Position numbers and translations under genes: made by a program
NCBI GenBank assembly: GCA_965229785.1
Contig: CBDDJS010000001.1
Coordinates: 1,054,001 to 1,118,000 of the forward strand
DNA: 64,000 bases
Reading direction: 5' to 3'
Source of the DNA: JAWPMT01 sp965229785
GTDB taxonomy: Bacteria; Bacteroidota; Bacteroidia; Cytophagales; Cyclobacteriaceae
Notes under the pieces: model-generated
Seen by the model: the letters and a program-made list of their open reading frames with translations, nothing else
What the model was told of the DNA's origin: nothing
Databases searched by the model: none
Shown: piece by piece, positions 8,144 to 15,638 of the stretch
How the letters are laid out: each line of letters starts with the position of its first letter
Position numbering within the stretch: the stretch's first letter is position 1

Positions 8144-8620
8144 TTATCCGATATCTGCATCCTCTTCGATCAGGTGATGATCTACAGAGATGTTCTCTTT
8201 TTCTAATCGATCAAGTCTGGCTTTTCTGGAATTGTGGAACAAATTCCAATACATGACGACCCAAAGTGAGCACATCACAACGATTATACTAAATATGAAT
8301 AACAAGCCTCCATCATTATTTACGACAAGGCCTAGAACGGTGAAGTGGTAAAAATTGGCCGCGCTAATGATACTTAGAGAGATAATGGCTCCAACGATGT
8401 AGTATCTTGTCAGCAGGGCTATAACGGCAATTAGTTCGAAAATACCGATGGTGATTCTTCCGATGGGCTCCATGTCCAATTGTTCGAAGATCCAAATACT
8501 TTCAGGTACTCCGAGGAATTTAGCAGGAAGCGTTTGACCAATGATAAAGGCAACAATGATTCGCGGTATCCAGTGGCTGAGGTCGCGACGTTTGAAACTT
8601 TGACCTTTGAAAGGGTTCAT
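8144..8620 (-). CDS. DoxX-like integral membrane protein
   Basis: This 158-residue protein has four hydrophobic helices (about residues 18-38, 55-75, 80-100, 105-130). The run LPAKFLGVPESIWIFEQLDMEPIGR, followed by IFELIAVIALL, matches the DoxX family pattern of a Lys-Phe pair, a short amphipathic stretch and a Gly-Arg before the second helix. The C-terminal 35 residues are charged and cytoplasmic. DoxX proteins are poorly characterised; some act with oxidoreductases in redox homeostasis. No redox partner is adjacent, so no specific role is proposed. Confidence 0.75.
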   Translation of the reverse strand: MNPFKGQSFKRRDLSHWIPRIIVAFIIGQTLPAKFLGVPESIWIFEQLDMEPIGRITIGIFELIAVIALLTRYYIVGAIISLSIISAANFYHFTVLGLVVNNDGGLLFIFSIIVVMCSLWVVMYWNLFHNSRKARLDRLEKENISVDHHLIEEDADIG

Positions 8621-8948
8621 ATTTGAGGATTTTTAGCGGTGTATTACAAATATGTATAAGTAACCGGAAATTATGACGATTCTGTTTCCTGTCAGGCCCT
8701 CAATAAGACAGATTGTAAATCTAAGGACAGTTTCTGTATTTTGTTGGAAAAGAGTCAGTTAGGAGGGGTTACCTCCAAATGGTGTGGGAAAATCGCCGTA
8801 AATGGATACAAACAGTCATAAAAAAACATCCCTGATTTCCTGACTGATTTAAGACATTTTTTGGACCATTTGAGTCAAATACCCCTTCGTTTTGAAGACA
8901 TTATTGAATTTTAAATTTTACCATATGTAAGGCTGACTATCATAAGAT
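8621..8948. other. Divergent intergenic region
   Basis: 328 bases between the divergent DoxX-like and NHL/TPR genes. It is likely to contain both promoters. I see no frame, hairpin with T-run or repeat that can be supported. Confidence 0.4.
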
Positions 8949-10211
8949 ATGAATGGAGTAATTCGCAGGTTAATCGTATTCCTGTTGTTTGTCAATGGTC
9001 ATTTCTGCTATTTATTGGCTCAGAATACTGCACCAAACGACGTATATGTAAAGACGCTCATTGATTCCCTGCCACAGCATTCTGTGGGCGGATTGGCTGT
9101 AGATGCTATGGGCTATGTATACTCAGCGGATTTCAACGAGCGCATCTGGAAAATCAATCCTTATACCAAAGAAGTCAGCGTATTTGTCGATGGCCTATAT
9201 GGAACATCAGGAATGACATTCGATGCGCGTGGTAACCTTTATCAATCGAATATCGGGGGCAACTTCATCAGTAAAATTGACAGAGACGGGAACAAAACAG
9301 TTTTTGCGGATTCTTTAATTCAGGGACCTGTGGGATTAGCCTTCAATTCAAAAGGTGATTTATTTGTATGCAATTGCCACAGTCAATCTATTGCCAGGGT
9401 CAGTCCGGATGGAGCCGTGAGCACTTTCATCGAGCCCTCTGGTTATATGAATTGCCCTAACGGACTTGTATTTGATTTACAGGACAATTTATATGTGGTG
9501 AATTTCGGTGATAATAACGTTTTGAAAATTACTCCGGAGGAGGAAATCTCAATCTTTGCCCAGACACCTGGCAAAATAGGAAATGGACACATTGCCATTT
9601 TGAAGCATCAATTTTTTGTTACTGGATTCCATGGTCACGAGGTGTATCGGCTGGATTCAAATGGCGCTTTAATGGAAGTCTACGGTACAGGAAACAGAGG
9701 ACTAAAAGATGGTAAGGGCAACGAAGCCAATTTTTCATATCCAAATGGCATAGCAGTCGATCCTGATGGTAAGACGATCTACGTGAATGAAATGGGCGGA
9801 GAAATTGCCAACGCCGTGAACATGCCCGGAAAGGGCACTATACGAACCATCAGGTTGAAAACCATTGATGATCTGATGAAGGAAAAAATAGAAAATGATG
9901 GAATTATTGGATTGGTTGATTACTACAAAGATTTGAGAAAAGGCAGGTTCAAAAATGAAAACACCAGCCTCGAGATGAATGCCTTAGGTTATAATTATAT
10001 GATCACGAGGAAATTCAAAGAAGCTGAAGTAATATTTCAATTAAACCTGGAATCATACCCTTCCAATACAACCTCCTACGCGCGTCTTGCAAGAACCATG
10101 TACATCATTGGTGAGACCAAAAAAGCGAGGGAATATTATAAAAAGGCCCTGGAATTAAGCCCTTCAAGTAAGTACCTGAAGCTTCGACTTCAAATGCTTG
10201 AGGACGATTAA
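8949..10211 (+). CDS. Secreted NHL/SMP-30-like beta-propeller with C-terminal TPRs
   Basis: The signal peptide is residues 1-24 (VFLLFVNGHFCYLLAQ). Residues about 35-290 are repeated propeller blades of NHL/SMP-30 type, each with a 'G(L/I)..D..G.(L/V)Y' core (GLAVDAMGYVYSADF, GMTFDARGNLYQSNI, GLAFNSKGDLFVCNC, GLVFDLQDNLYVVNF, GIAVDPDGKTIYVNE). Residues about 340-420 are two or three TPR-type helix pairs (AEVIFQLNLESYPSN, AREYYKKALELSP). Propeller plus TPR suggests an extracytoplasmic binding protein rather than an enzyme, although SMP-30-like blades also occur in lactonases. It is monocistronic. Confidence 0.75.
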   Translation: MNGVIRRLIVFLLFVNGHFCYLLAQNTAPNDVYVKTLIDSLPQHSVGGLAVDAMGYVYSADFNERIWKINPYTKEVSVFVDGLYGTSGMTFDARGNLYQSNIGGNFISKIDRDGNKTVFADSLIQGPVGLAFNSKGDLFVCNCHSQSIARVSPDGAVSTFIEPSGYMNCPNGLVFDLQDNLYVVNFGDNNVLKITPEEEISIFAQTPGKIGNGHIAILKHQFFVTGFHGHEVYRLDSNGALMEVYGTGNRGLKDGKGNEANFSYPNGIAVDPDGKTIYVNEMGGEIANAVNMPGKGTIRTIRLKTIDDLMKEKIENDGIIGLVDYYKDLRKGRFKNENTSLEMNALGYNYMITRKFKEAEVIFQLNLESYPSNTTSYARLARTMYIIGETKKAREYYKKALELSPSSKYLKLRLQMLEDD

Positions 10212-10434
10212 ATCTAAGAGTTGAAGATTCCAGGTTCAAATCGCAATAAGCCCTTTAGATTGTTGAAAACTACTGGAATATGCTACTAATCACTGTAATG
10301 GAAGAGGGCTACTTAAAGTGAAAACATGCCTTGAGTTAATGACCTAAATGCTTGCTGGAGTTCACTTCGGGTTTATTATTTCTTGTTAATTTAATCTTGC
10401 TTTCATGGATAAAAACAAGGGTTAAACACTAAGA

Positions 10435-11406
10435 ATGGATTACCAATTTGCAATTCGAGGGAAAAGGTCTGTTTTCATGCTAATTCATCCCGATTGTCAT
10501 TTAATTGGTGTTTCATCAGCTGCACAAATATTCTGGGAGGCAAATGTGCTTATACCTGGAATCTATGACGTGCATTTTGTCTCAGTTGTGCCTACGATAT
10601 TAACGCCACAAGGACTTAGTATTTCAAATATTGAATTGCTTTCAAGTGTCGACGTGGCCAGAGGGGATTTGATCATCATCCCGGGAATCAGCCTGGAGGG
10701 TTACAAGAAGCAAAACAAAAAGGCACCTGAAGTATTGACGGTTTTTAAATGGCTGAGAGAGCATTTCAATTCGGGAATAGAATTTTGTTCTATAGGTTCA
10801 GGAACGCTCTTGTTAGCGGATGCCCGATTATTGGGCGGAATTAAGTTCACAACGCATTGGAAATGCTATTCGTATGTCGACGATTTCCACAAGGGACTGG
10901 AATTGATCAAGGACAAAATCTATATCAAAGATAAGAACCTGACTTCCAGTGCAGGCATGTCTTCTACGTTGGATACCGTAATTGGCATCATCGAGTCGCA
11001 TCATGGACCCATTTTTGCGTCGAGACTTTCTCAAGAGTTATTATTGAACGTTAGAAAACTTGGCGATGAGTCGCAAAAAAGTTACTACTTGGATTTCTAT
11101 TCGCATTTCAATCCTTTAGTGCATAAAGCGAAAGAAATCATCGCCTCAAATCTGTCTAACAATTTTTCCAATGAACACATTGCAGAGCAAATCGGAACGA
11201 GTGAAAGAAATCTCACCAGGGTTTTTCAAGCTACTTTGGGGATGACCATTCTTGAGTATAAGAATAAGCTTCGGGTGAAGTTGATCAGGCATTTGATTAA
11301 GAATAAAAACTTGTCAATGAGGCAAATAGCCGAAGAATGTGGATTTTCTTCGGATAAACAATTGAAACGACTCATCGCTAAAAATAAAGCGCGCATTTAC
11401 GGTTAA
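10435..11406 (+). CDS. GlxA-type AraC-family transcriptional regulator
   Basis: Two domains are clear. Residues about 10-200 are a DJ-1/PfpI-like (class I glutamine amidotransferase-like) sensor domain with the nucleophile-elbow region CSIGSGTLLLADARLL, where these regulators have lost protease activity. Residues about 225-323 are an AraC/XylS double helix-turn-helix (IAEQIGTSERNLTRVFQATLGMTILEY, then MRQIAEECGFSSDKQLKRLI). The second helix pair ends early (KNKARIYG), so the protein is at the short end for the family. The start at 10435 fits the usual domain boundary. No target is evident: it is flanked by an NHL/TPR protein and a lipocalin-like secreted protein. Confidence 0.88.
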   Translation: MDYQFAIRGKRSVFMLIHPDCHLIGVSSAAQIFWEANVLIPGIYDVHFVSVVPTILTPQGLSISNIELLSSVDVARGDLIIIPGISLEGYKKQNKKAPEVLTVFKWLREHFNSGIEFCSIGSGTLLLADARLLGGIKFTTHWKCYSYVDDFHKGLELIKDKIYIKDKNLTSSAGMSSTLDTVIGIIESHHGPIFASRLSQELLLNVRKLGDESQKSYYLDFYSHFNPLVHKAKEIIASNLSNNFSNEHIAEQIGTSERNLTRVFQATLGMTILEYKNKLRVKLIRHLIKNKNLSMRQIAEECGFSSDKQLKRLIAKNKARIYG

Positions 11407-11608
11407 AGTTTTGTGAATGTTCGAACTCTCTTGCGTCCACTTGGCATGGCTTATCGCTGGAAAAATGTGCGGATTTGCATAGAAATTGACTGAAGGGAAG
11501 CCGATATAGGACAACTCTTAGTCCAATTCGGCCAATGACCATGTCTCATAAGGGAAATGATGCATTTTAGAAGTCATCAATTCATAATCAGAGACTTAAC
11601 CCATTAGT

Positions 11609-12763
11609 ATGAAATTGTCCAAACAGTATCGTGTGAGTTTCAGTATCGTTTTTGTAGTATTTACTGGCTTGTTTTCCCATTTGGACGCATTCTGTCAGGG
11701 GGTGAGGCCCCTTGGATTTGATCAGGTATTTAGTGAACGTCTGGATGATGAATATCATGAATATAACTTCTGGAATGGTCATTGGAATGCAACCTGGAAA
11801 ACCTGGCTAAAGGAAGATCAGTATACCACGAATGGGCATGCTAAACACCGTGTCTTTTCAACGCTGGATGGGAAGGTCCTCATCGAGTTAGTTCAGGCGC
11901 CGATGAGTGGAGGTAGCGAAACGGCTGGGTTCAGTATACGATATTTTGATGCAAACCTTGAGCAATGGGTGATGCTACAGAGTTGGCCGGGTATCAATTC
12001 ACCCAATATGTCCTCTTTAAAAGGAAGGCATCATTTAGGAAGAATTCAAGTATATCAAAACTGGGAGTTAGGGAAGGAGGGTTTTGGGAAACCAGCCGGA
12101 ACAACCGTGTTTAACCGATATACTTTCTCCGATGCACAACCTGGTTCTTTTCGATGGGATAACGCGTTTTCAACGGATTCCATGAAGACCTGGTTCACGA
12201 GGGATATTGCTGAATTTGTTAGAGATCGTGATTCTGAAGAACAATTGCCTAATTGGGAGGGATTGTTTGATGATGATCTACGCTGGTTCTCATATGGTAC
12301 GGGATATAATTGTGACGATAGTTTACTTTATCAGCTTCGACCTTACCTGGGAGAATGGAAGGGCAGTATTGAATATAGTGAGGGCACTAGAAAAGCTAAA
12401 CATGAGGTGATAAGAGTACTGCTCCCAGCATTGAGCAACTGTGGGGCACTGGGTTATCAAGTGACTTTTCTTGATCACACAACCTTGAAGGAATTCATAT
12501 TCGTAACTTATCTGCCTAATTCGGCTCAATGGGTTTTTTATACAATTGATAACATCAAAGGAAAAAGCCACGAAACCTATTTTTCTGATTCCATGCGATC
12601 AGGATCAACTTTTGAAAAGAAGGAGGTCTTTGGTGTGCCCAGCTCGGGGACTTTGGAGGCATTTGAATGGGGAATTTCGAAGAGTGGCAAGCAAACAGTC
12701 AAAGGAGCATTTCACGAAGGTAAGTACCGGTCATTTTTAATGACTCTTTCAAAACAAAAGTAG
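11609..12763 (+). CDS. Secreted protein with two DUF1579/lipocalin-like domains
   Basis: The 384-residue protein has a signal peptide of about 30 residues (FSIVFVVFTGLFSHLDAFCQ). Two similar halves follow. The first opens with FWNGHWNATWKTWL at about residue 55 and the second with YLGEWKGSIEYSEG at about 250. Each resembles the start of DUF1579 or nitrobindin-like beta-barrels (a Gly-x-Trp motif, then alternating strands reporting on 'F.Y......W....' patterns). Such barrels bind small hydrophobic ligands or haem in other families, but the ligand here is unknown. It is a single gene, with dispersed repeat copy 2 about 100 bp after its stop. Confidence 0.55.
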   Translation: MKLSKQYRVSFSIVFVVFTGLFSHLDAFCQGVRPLGFDQVFSERLDDEYHEYNFWNGHWNATWKTWLKEDQYTTNGHAKHRVFSTLDGKVLIELVQAPMSGGSETAGFSIRYFDANLEQWVMLQSWPGINSPNMSSLKGRHHLGRIQVYQNWELGKEGFGKPAGTTVFNRYTFSDAQPGSFRWDNAFSTDSMKTWFTRDIAEFVRDRDSEEQLPNWEGLFDDDLRWFSYGTGYNCDDSLLYQLRPYLGEWKGSIEYSEGTRKAKHEVIRVLLPALSNCGALGYQVTFLDHTTLKEFIFVTYLPNSAQWVFYTIDNIKGKSHETYFSDSMRSGSTFEKKEVFGVPSSGTLEAFEWGISKSGKQTVKGAFHEGKYRSFLMTLSKQK

Positions 12764-12866
12764 TGATTCGGGATCAAGGGAGAGAATCTGTGGATTAAAT
12801 GGAAGATATGTAAGAGGTTGGATCAAAAAGCGTTAAAAAATGAATCCGATCCCAGCGAGCAACCGC

Positions 12867-13041
12867 TTTATTATGTTACCCCGCTAGAGTAATCCGCACA
12901 TAGAGGTTCACCGTACCTTCGGTAGGAAATCCAGGACCATGAAATCACTTTTTCAAAAGCAGAAAACGGAATACCTGATTAACTCAATCACTTTGGCTCA
13001 ATGGAGAAATTATGTTCCTCCCCAGATTTACCGATTGATCC
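12867..13041. repeat. Dispersed 175-bp repeat, copy 2
   Basis: Gap-free counterpart of 617-791 (about 87% identity). Here the frame starting at ATG 12939 would encode 58 codons (MKSLFQKQKTEYLINS...), but copy 1 has AAG at that position and stops at the repeat border, and most differences change the amino acid. The repeat lies between a secreted-protein gene and the terminator of the tRNA gene. In both copies a bidirectional terminator stands about 45-55 bp from the same end of the repeat. Confidence 0.8.
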
Positions 13042-13096
13042 AAAAATTGCCCGGTTGCTGTTTTGCTAACCGAATTGCGGATAATTATGAAACAAA

Positions 13097-13123
13097 AAAC
13101 ACTGCCGTAGACTAGCAGTGTTT
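13097..13123. terminator. Terminator downstream of the tRNA gene
   Basis: AAACACTGC (13097-13105) pairs with GCAGTGTTT (13115-13123), and a further TAG/CTA pairing lies in the loop. It stands 11 bp beyond the 3' end of the leftward tRNA gene, with an A-run on its far side that reads as a T-run on the minus strand, so it probably ends the tRNA transcript. Confidence 0.75.
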
Positions 13124-13134
13124 CATTGAAATTG

Positions 13135-13208
13135 TGGGCCCACCAGGGCTCGAACCTGGGACTTACTGATTATGAGTCAGTTACTCTAACCAACTGAGTT
13201 ATAGGCCC
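13135..13208 (-). tRNA. tRNA with anticodon CAU (Ile2 or elongator Met)
   Basis: Read leftward, the 74-nt gene folds as a complete cloverleaf. The acceptor stem is GGGCCTA with TGGGCCC, including one G-U pair. The D-arm contains TCAGTTGGTTAGAG, the anticodon arm is CTGACT-CAT-AATCAG, and the T-arm carries GGTTCGAGCC; the discriminator base is A. CCA is not encoded. Anticodon CAU can be elongator Met or the lysidine-modified Ile2. The GGGCC acceptor end resembles Bacteroidota Ile2 genes, but I cannot settle identity by eye. Confidence 0.9.
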
Positions 13209-13360
13209 TGAAAACGATCTTGTTTCAATAGGAGCGCAATGTTAGTGTTTTAGTGTCATTTTTCCTAGAACCGGTAACGCAATAAAATTACTGATTGTGC
13301 ATTTTTAGGATCCGTATTTCTGGTTAAAGGATTTCGTAACAAGACGATAGAATAAATCCT

Positions 13361-13375
13361 GGACTTACTGATTAT
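13361..13375. repeat. Fragment matching the tRNA anticodon region
   Basis: GGACTTACTGATTAT is identical to 13159-13173 inside the tRNA gene (anticodon stem to variable loop). Upstream bases also match with one deletion (CCT-GGACTT against CCTGGGACTT), in the same orientation and 202 bp away. It looks like a remnant of a tRNA duplication or of recombination at the tRNA; it is too short to be functional. Confidence 0.6.
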
Positions 13376-13507
13376 TACGATCATCCAGACTCCCGGCCAC
13401 CGAACTCACGATCGGCTGTTGGTGCGTAATTCTTTAGTGCGAATAAATTAGCAATCCATTGGCACATGCTTTTTATAAGTACTCAAGTAAAAGTAGGTTT
13501 GCGCCGC

Positions 13508-14134
13508 ATGAAAGATTTTTCACCCGCTAATTACGATACTGTCATTTTTGACCTGGGAGAAGTCATTATTGATCTTGACCCACAAGCGGTGGAGGATCGG
13601 CTTTTTTCTGCTTCAGGAAAGGAAATGGATTATAAAGACCTGGTCTTCTCTTCTCCTTTGATGCAACTGTATGAAACGGGTAAGATATCTGAAGGAGCCT
13701 TTCGGGAAGGTATGAACGACTTGTTATCCGTTTCATTTTCAGATGAGGAATTTGACGAGATCTGGAACTTGATGTTGGGACAAATACCCGCCGAAAGGGT
13801 ATCCCTGATGGGGCAATTAAAATCGACCTTTCAGGTCATGATCTTGAGTAATACAAATCCTATTCACGAACGAAAATTTGATGAAATGGTCGGAACCCAA
13901 CTAGGAGGGAGCAAAATGTCAGATTTCGTTCATTATGCTCACTATTCACACCATCTGGGTATGAGAAAGCCCGATGAGGAAATTTATCTTCATGTCCTTA
14001 ACAAGCATGACTTGACGGCTGAAAGGACCTTATTTTTGGATGATCGACTGGATAACGTAGAAGCGGCAAGGTCCACAGGTATTGATGCCGTTCAGGTAAA
14101 ACATCCTGATCAAATATTCGAGATATTAAAATGA
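13508..14134 (+). CDS. HAD-superfamily hydrolase (YihX-like)
   Basis: A haloacid-dehalogenase-superfamily phosphatase-like protein of 208 residues. Motif I is FDLGEVIIDLD, in the Asp-Leu-Gly form typical of the YihX/HAD-IA group. Motif II is MILSNTN, motif III the lysine of MRKPDEEIY, and motif IV LFLDDRLDNVEAA. The segment between is a helical cap of the small C1 type. These enzymes often dephosphorylate sugar phosphates such as alpha-glucose-1-phosphate; the substrate here is unknown. I prefer ATG 13508, just before the conserved domain; an in-frame ATG at 13466 would add 14 unconserved residues. The stop overlaps the start of the protease gene by 4 bp (ATGA), indicating coupled translation. 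Confidence 0.88.
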   Translation: MKDFSPANYDTVIFDLGEVIIDLDPQAVEDRLFSASGKEMDYKDLVFSSPLMQLYETGKISEGAFREGMNDLLSVSFSDEEFDEIWNLMLGQIPAERVSLMGQLKSTFQVMILSNTNPIHERKFDEMVGTQLGGSKMSDFVHYAHYSHHLGMRKPDEEIYLHVLNKHDLTAERTLFLDDRLDNVEAARSTGIDAVQVKHPDQIFEILK

Positions 14135-15351
14135 CAGAAAATAAAAGGCGATTAAGACAACTGATCTTGTTTGTACTTACTTTCTTGTGTACGACCGCTG
14201 CAGGTGCAGAATGGATCTATGGCCATTTATTGATCTTTGGTGACTTGAGCTGGTCACAATTTTGGGATGGCATGGAATATTCCGTTCCATTCCTTCTGAT
14301 CCTGACATGCCATGAATTTGGTCATTATTTGACCGCCCGTTACCACAACATCAAGGTGACTTTACCCAGTTATTTGCCTTTCTGGTTTCTGGGGATTATT
14401 CCGGCATTTGGAACGATGGGAGCGTACATCAAAATTCAGGAAGCCATCAAAAGCCGAATAAAATACTTTGATGTGGGTGTTGCCGGGCCTATCGCAGGAT
14501 TTATCGTGGCGGTGGGTTTCATTTGGTACGGATTTACCCATTTGCCAGATCCGGATTATGTTTACGAGATCCACCCTGAATACGAATCCTTCGGAGAAAA
14601 CTTTGATGTCCTTTATGAAATTGATACAGTTCTTTACAAGAAGGATTTTGTTAATCCGGACCGCATAAATTACGCGGTTCTTCCCGACTCTATTGTGGTC
14701 TCCACTGATCGCGGCTTATCCATTCTGATGGGACCGAATTTGTTGTTCTACTTGATGGAAGAGTATGTAGTAGAAGACAAGTCCCGAATGCCGCACCCAA
14801 ATGAAATGATCCATTATCCGCTATTACTGGTTGGGTACTTGTCTTTGTTTTTTACAGCGATCAATTTATTGCCCATAGGCCAGTTAGATGGTGGTCATGT
14901 GATTTTTGGCGTTTTTGGCGAGCGAAGAAGTCGGCAGGTTTCAGAAGTTTTATTCACGTTATTTGTGTTTTATTCCGGTTTGGGAGTGATCTCTCCTGAT
15001 AGTATGCAAGGTACTGCTGGCGATGAACCTTTCAACTTCCTGATCAAGCTGATCCTCTATGTTTACTTCTTGTATTTGTGCTTTACCAGCATGATCGAGT
15101 CCAGGAAAAACCGCTTGATGATGGCCTCAATTGTTCTTGCGGTACAGTACGTATGCTCAGCTTTGTTTAAGGTAGAAGGATATTTGGGGTGGATGTTATT
15201 TGCACTGATCATTGGTCGGTTTTTGGGTGTCTATCATCCGCCAGTAGCCGATAATCGACCATTGACCAAAGGAAGGATCGCGGTGGCCATCCTCTCTTTG
15301 ATCATTTTTGTCTTATCGTTCAGTCCTTATCCGTTCATTATTGAAAGTTAA
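14131..15351 (+). CDS. Site-2-protease-type membrane metalloprotease (M50 family)
   Basis: The 406-residue polytopic membrane protein has the zinc motif HEFGH at residues 61-65 in a helix (LLILTCHEFGHYLTARYHN) and the third ligand motif LPIGQLDGGHV at about 248-258, both diagnostic of site-2 proteases. About seven hydrophobic helices can be seen, with a hydrophilic insertion of roughly 90 residues (about 150-225) after the helix following the GVAGPIAGF motif. Family members cut transmembrane segments of regulators such as anti-sigma factors. No PDZ domain is visible. Its gene begins inside the stop of the HAD gene, so the two are an operon; a substrate cannot be named. The end overlaps the rhodanese gene by 4 bp, tail to tail. 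Confidence 0.9.
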   Translation: MTENKRRLRQLILFVLTFLCTTAAGAEWIYGHLLIFGDLSWSQFWDGMEYSVPFLLILTCHEFGHYLTARYHNIKVTLPSYLPFWFLGIIPAFGTMGAYIKIQEAIKSRIKYFDVGVAGPIAGFIVAVGFIWYGFTHLPDPDYVYEIHPEYESFGENFDVLYEIDTVLYKKDFVNPDRINYAVLPDSIVVSTDRGLSILMGPNLLFYLMEEYVVEDKSRMPHPNEMIHYPLLLVGYLSLFFTAINLLPIGQLDGGHVIFGVFGERRSRQVSEVLFTLFVFYSGLGVISPDSMQGTAGDEPFNFLIKLILYVYFLYLCFTSMIESRKNRLMMASIVLAVQYVCSALFKVEGYLGWMLFALIIGRFLGVYHPPVADNRPLTKGRIAVAILSLIIFVLSFSPYPFIIES

Positions 15352-15638
15352 GCCAGGTAGCCTTCGATTCCTCCCAGGAGATTTCGTACGTTGGTGTATC
15401 CTTTGGAAATGAGGAATTTCTGAGCCTGTGCACTTCGGCCTCCTGATTTACAGTGAACAATGATCTCATCCTCCTTGCCGGCACCTATATCGTCCAAGCG
15501 ATTCGGTAAAGAAGCCAAGGGGATGTTTTTGGCATTGATGTTCTTTTCTTCATACTCCCATTCCTCACGCACATCGATCAGGTTGATGGCTTCTCCTTTT
15601 TCGATTCTTTCTCTTAATTCTTGTGCCTGAATGTCCAT
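15348..15638 (-). CDS. Rhodanese-like domain protein
   Basis: A single rhodanese domain (96 residues) with the active-site loop VHCKSGGRSAQ, whose catalytic Cys sits at about residue 62. The N-terminal INLIDVREEWEYEEKNI and C-terminal NLLGGIEGYL are typical of the short GlpE/PspE-type proteins that handle sulfane sulfur as persulfide. No signal peptide is present, so it is cytoplasmic. Its ATG overlaps the stop of the T9SS-protein gene by one base, so it is the last gene of the leftward set that starts with the ligase. Confidence 0.9.
   Translation of the reverse strand: MDIQAQELRERIEKGEAINLIDVREEWEYEEKNINAKNIPLASLPNRLDDIGAGKEDEIIVHCKSGGRSAQAQKFLISKGYTNVRNLLGGIEGYLA

Noticed and set aside
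12939..13115. 58-codon frame inside dispersed repeat copy 2
   Set aside because: Copy 1 lacks the start codon and stops at the repeat border, and most differences between copies change the amino acid, so protein-level selection is not supported.
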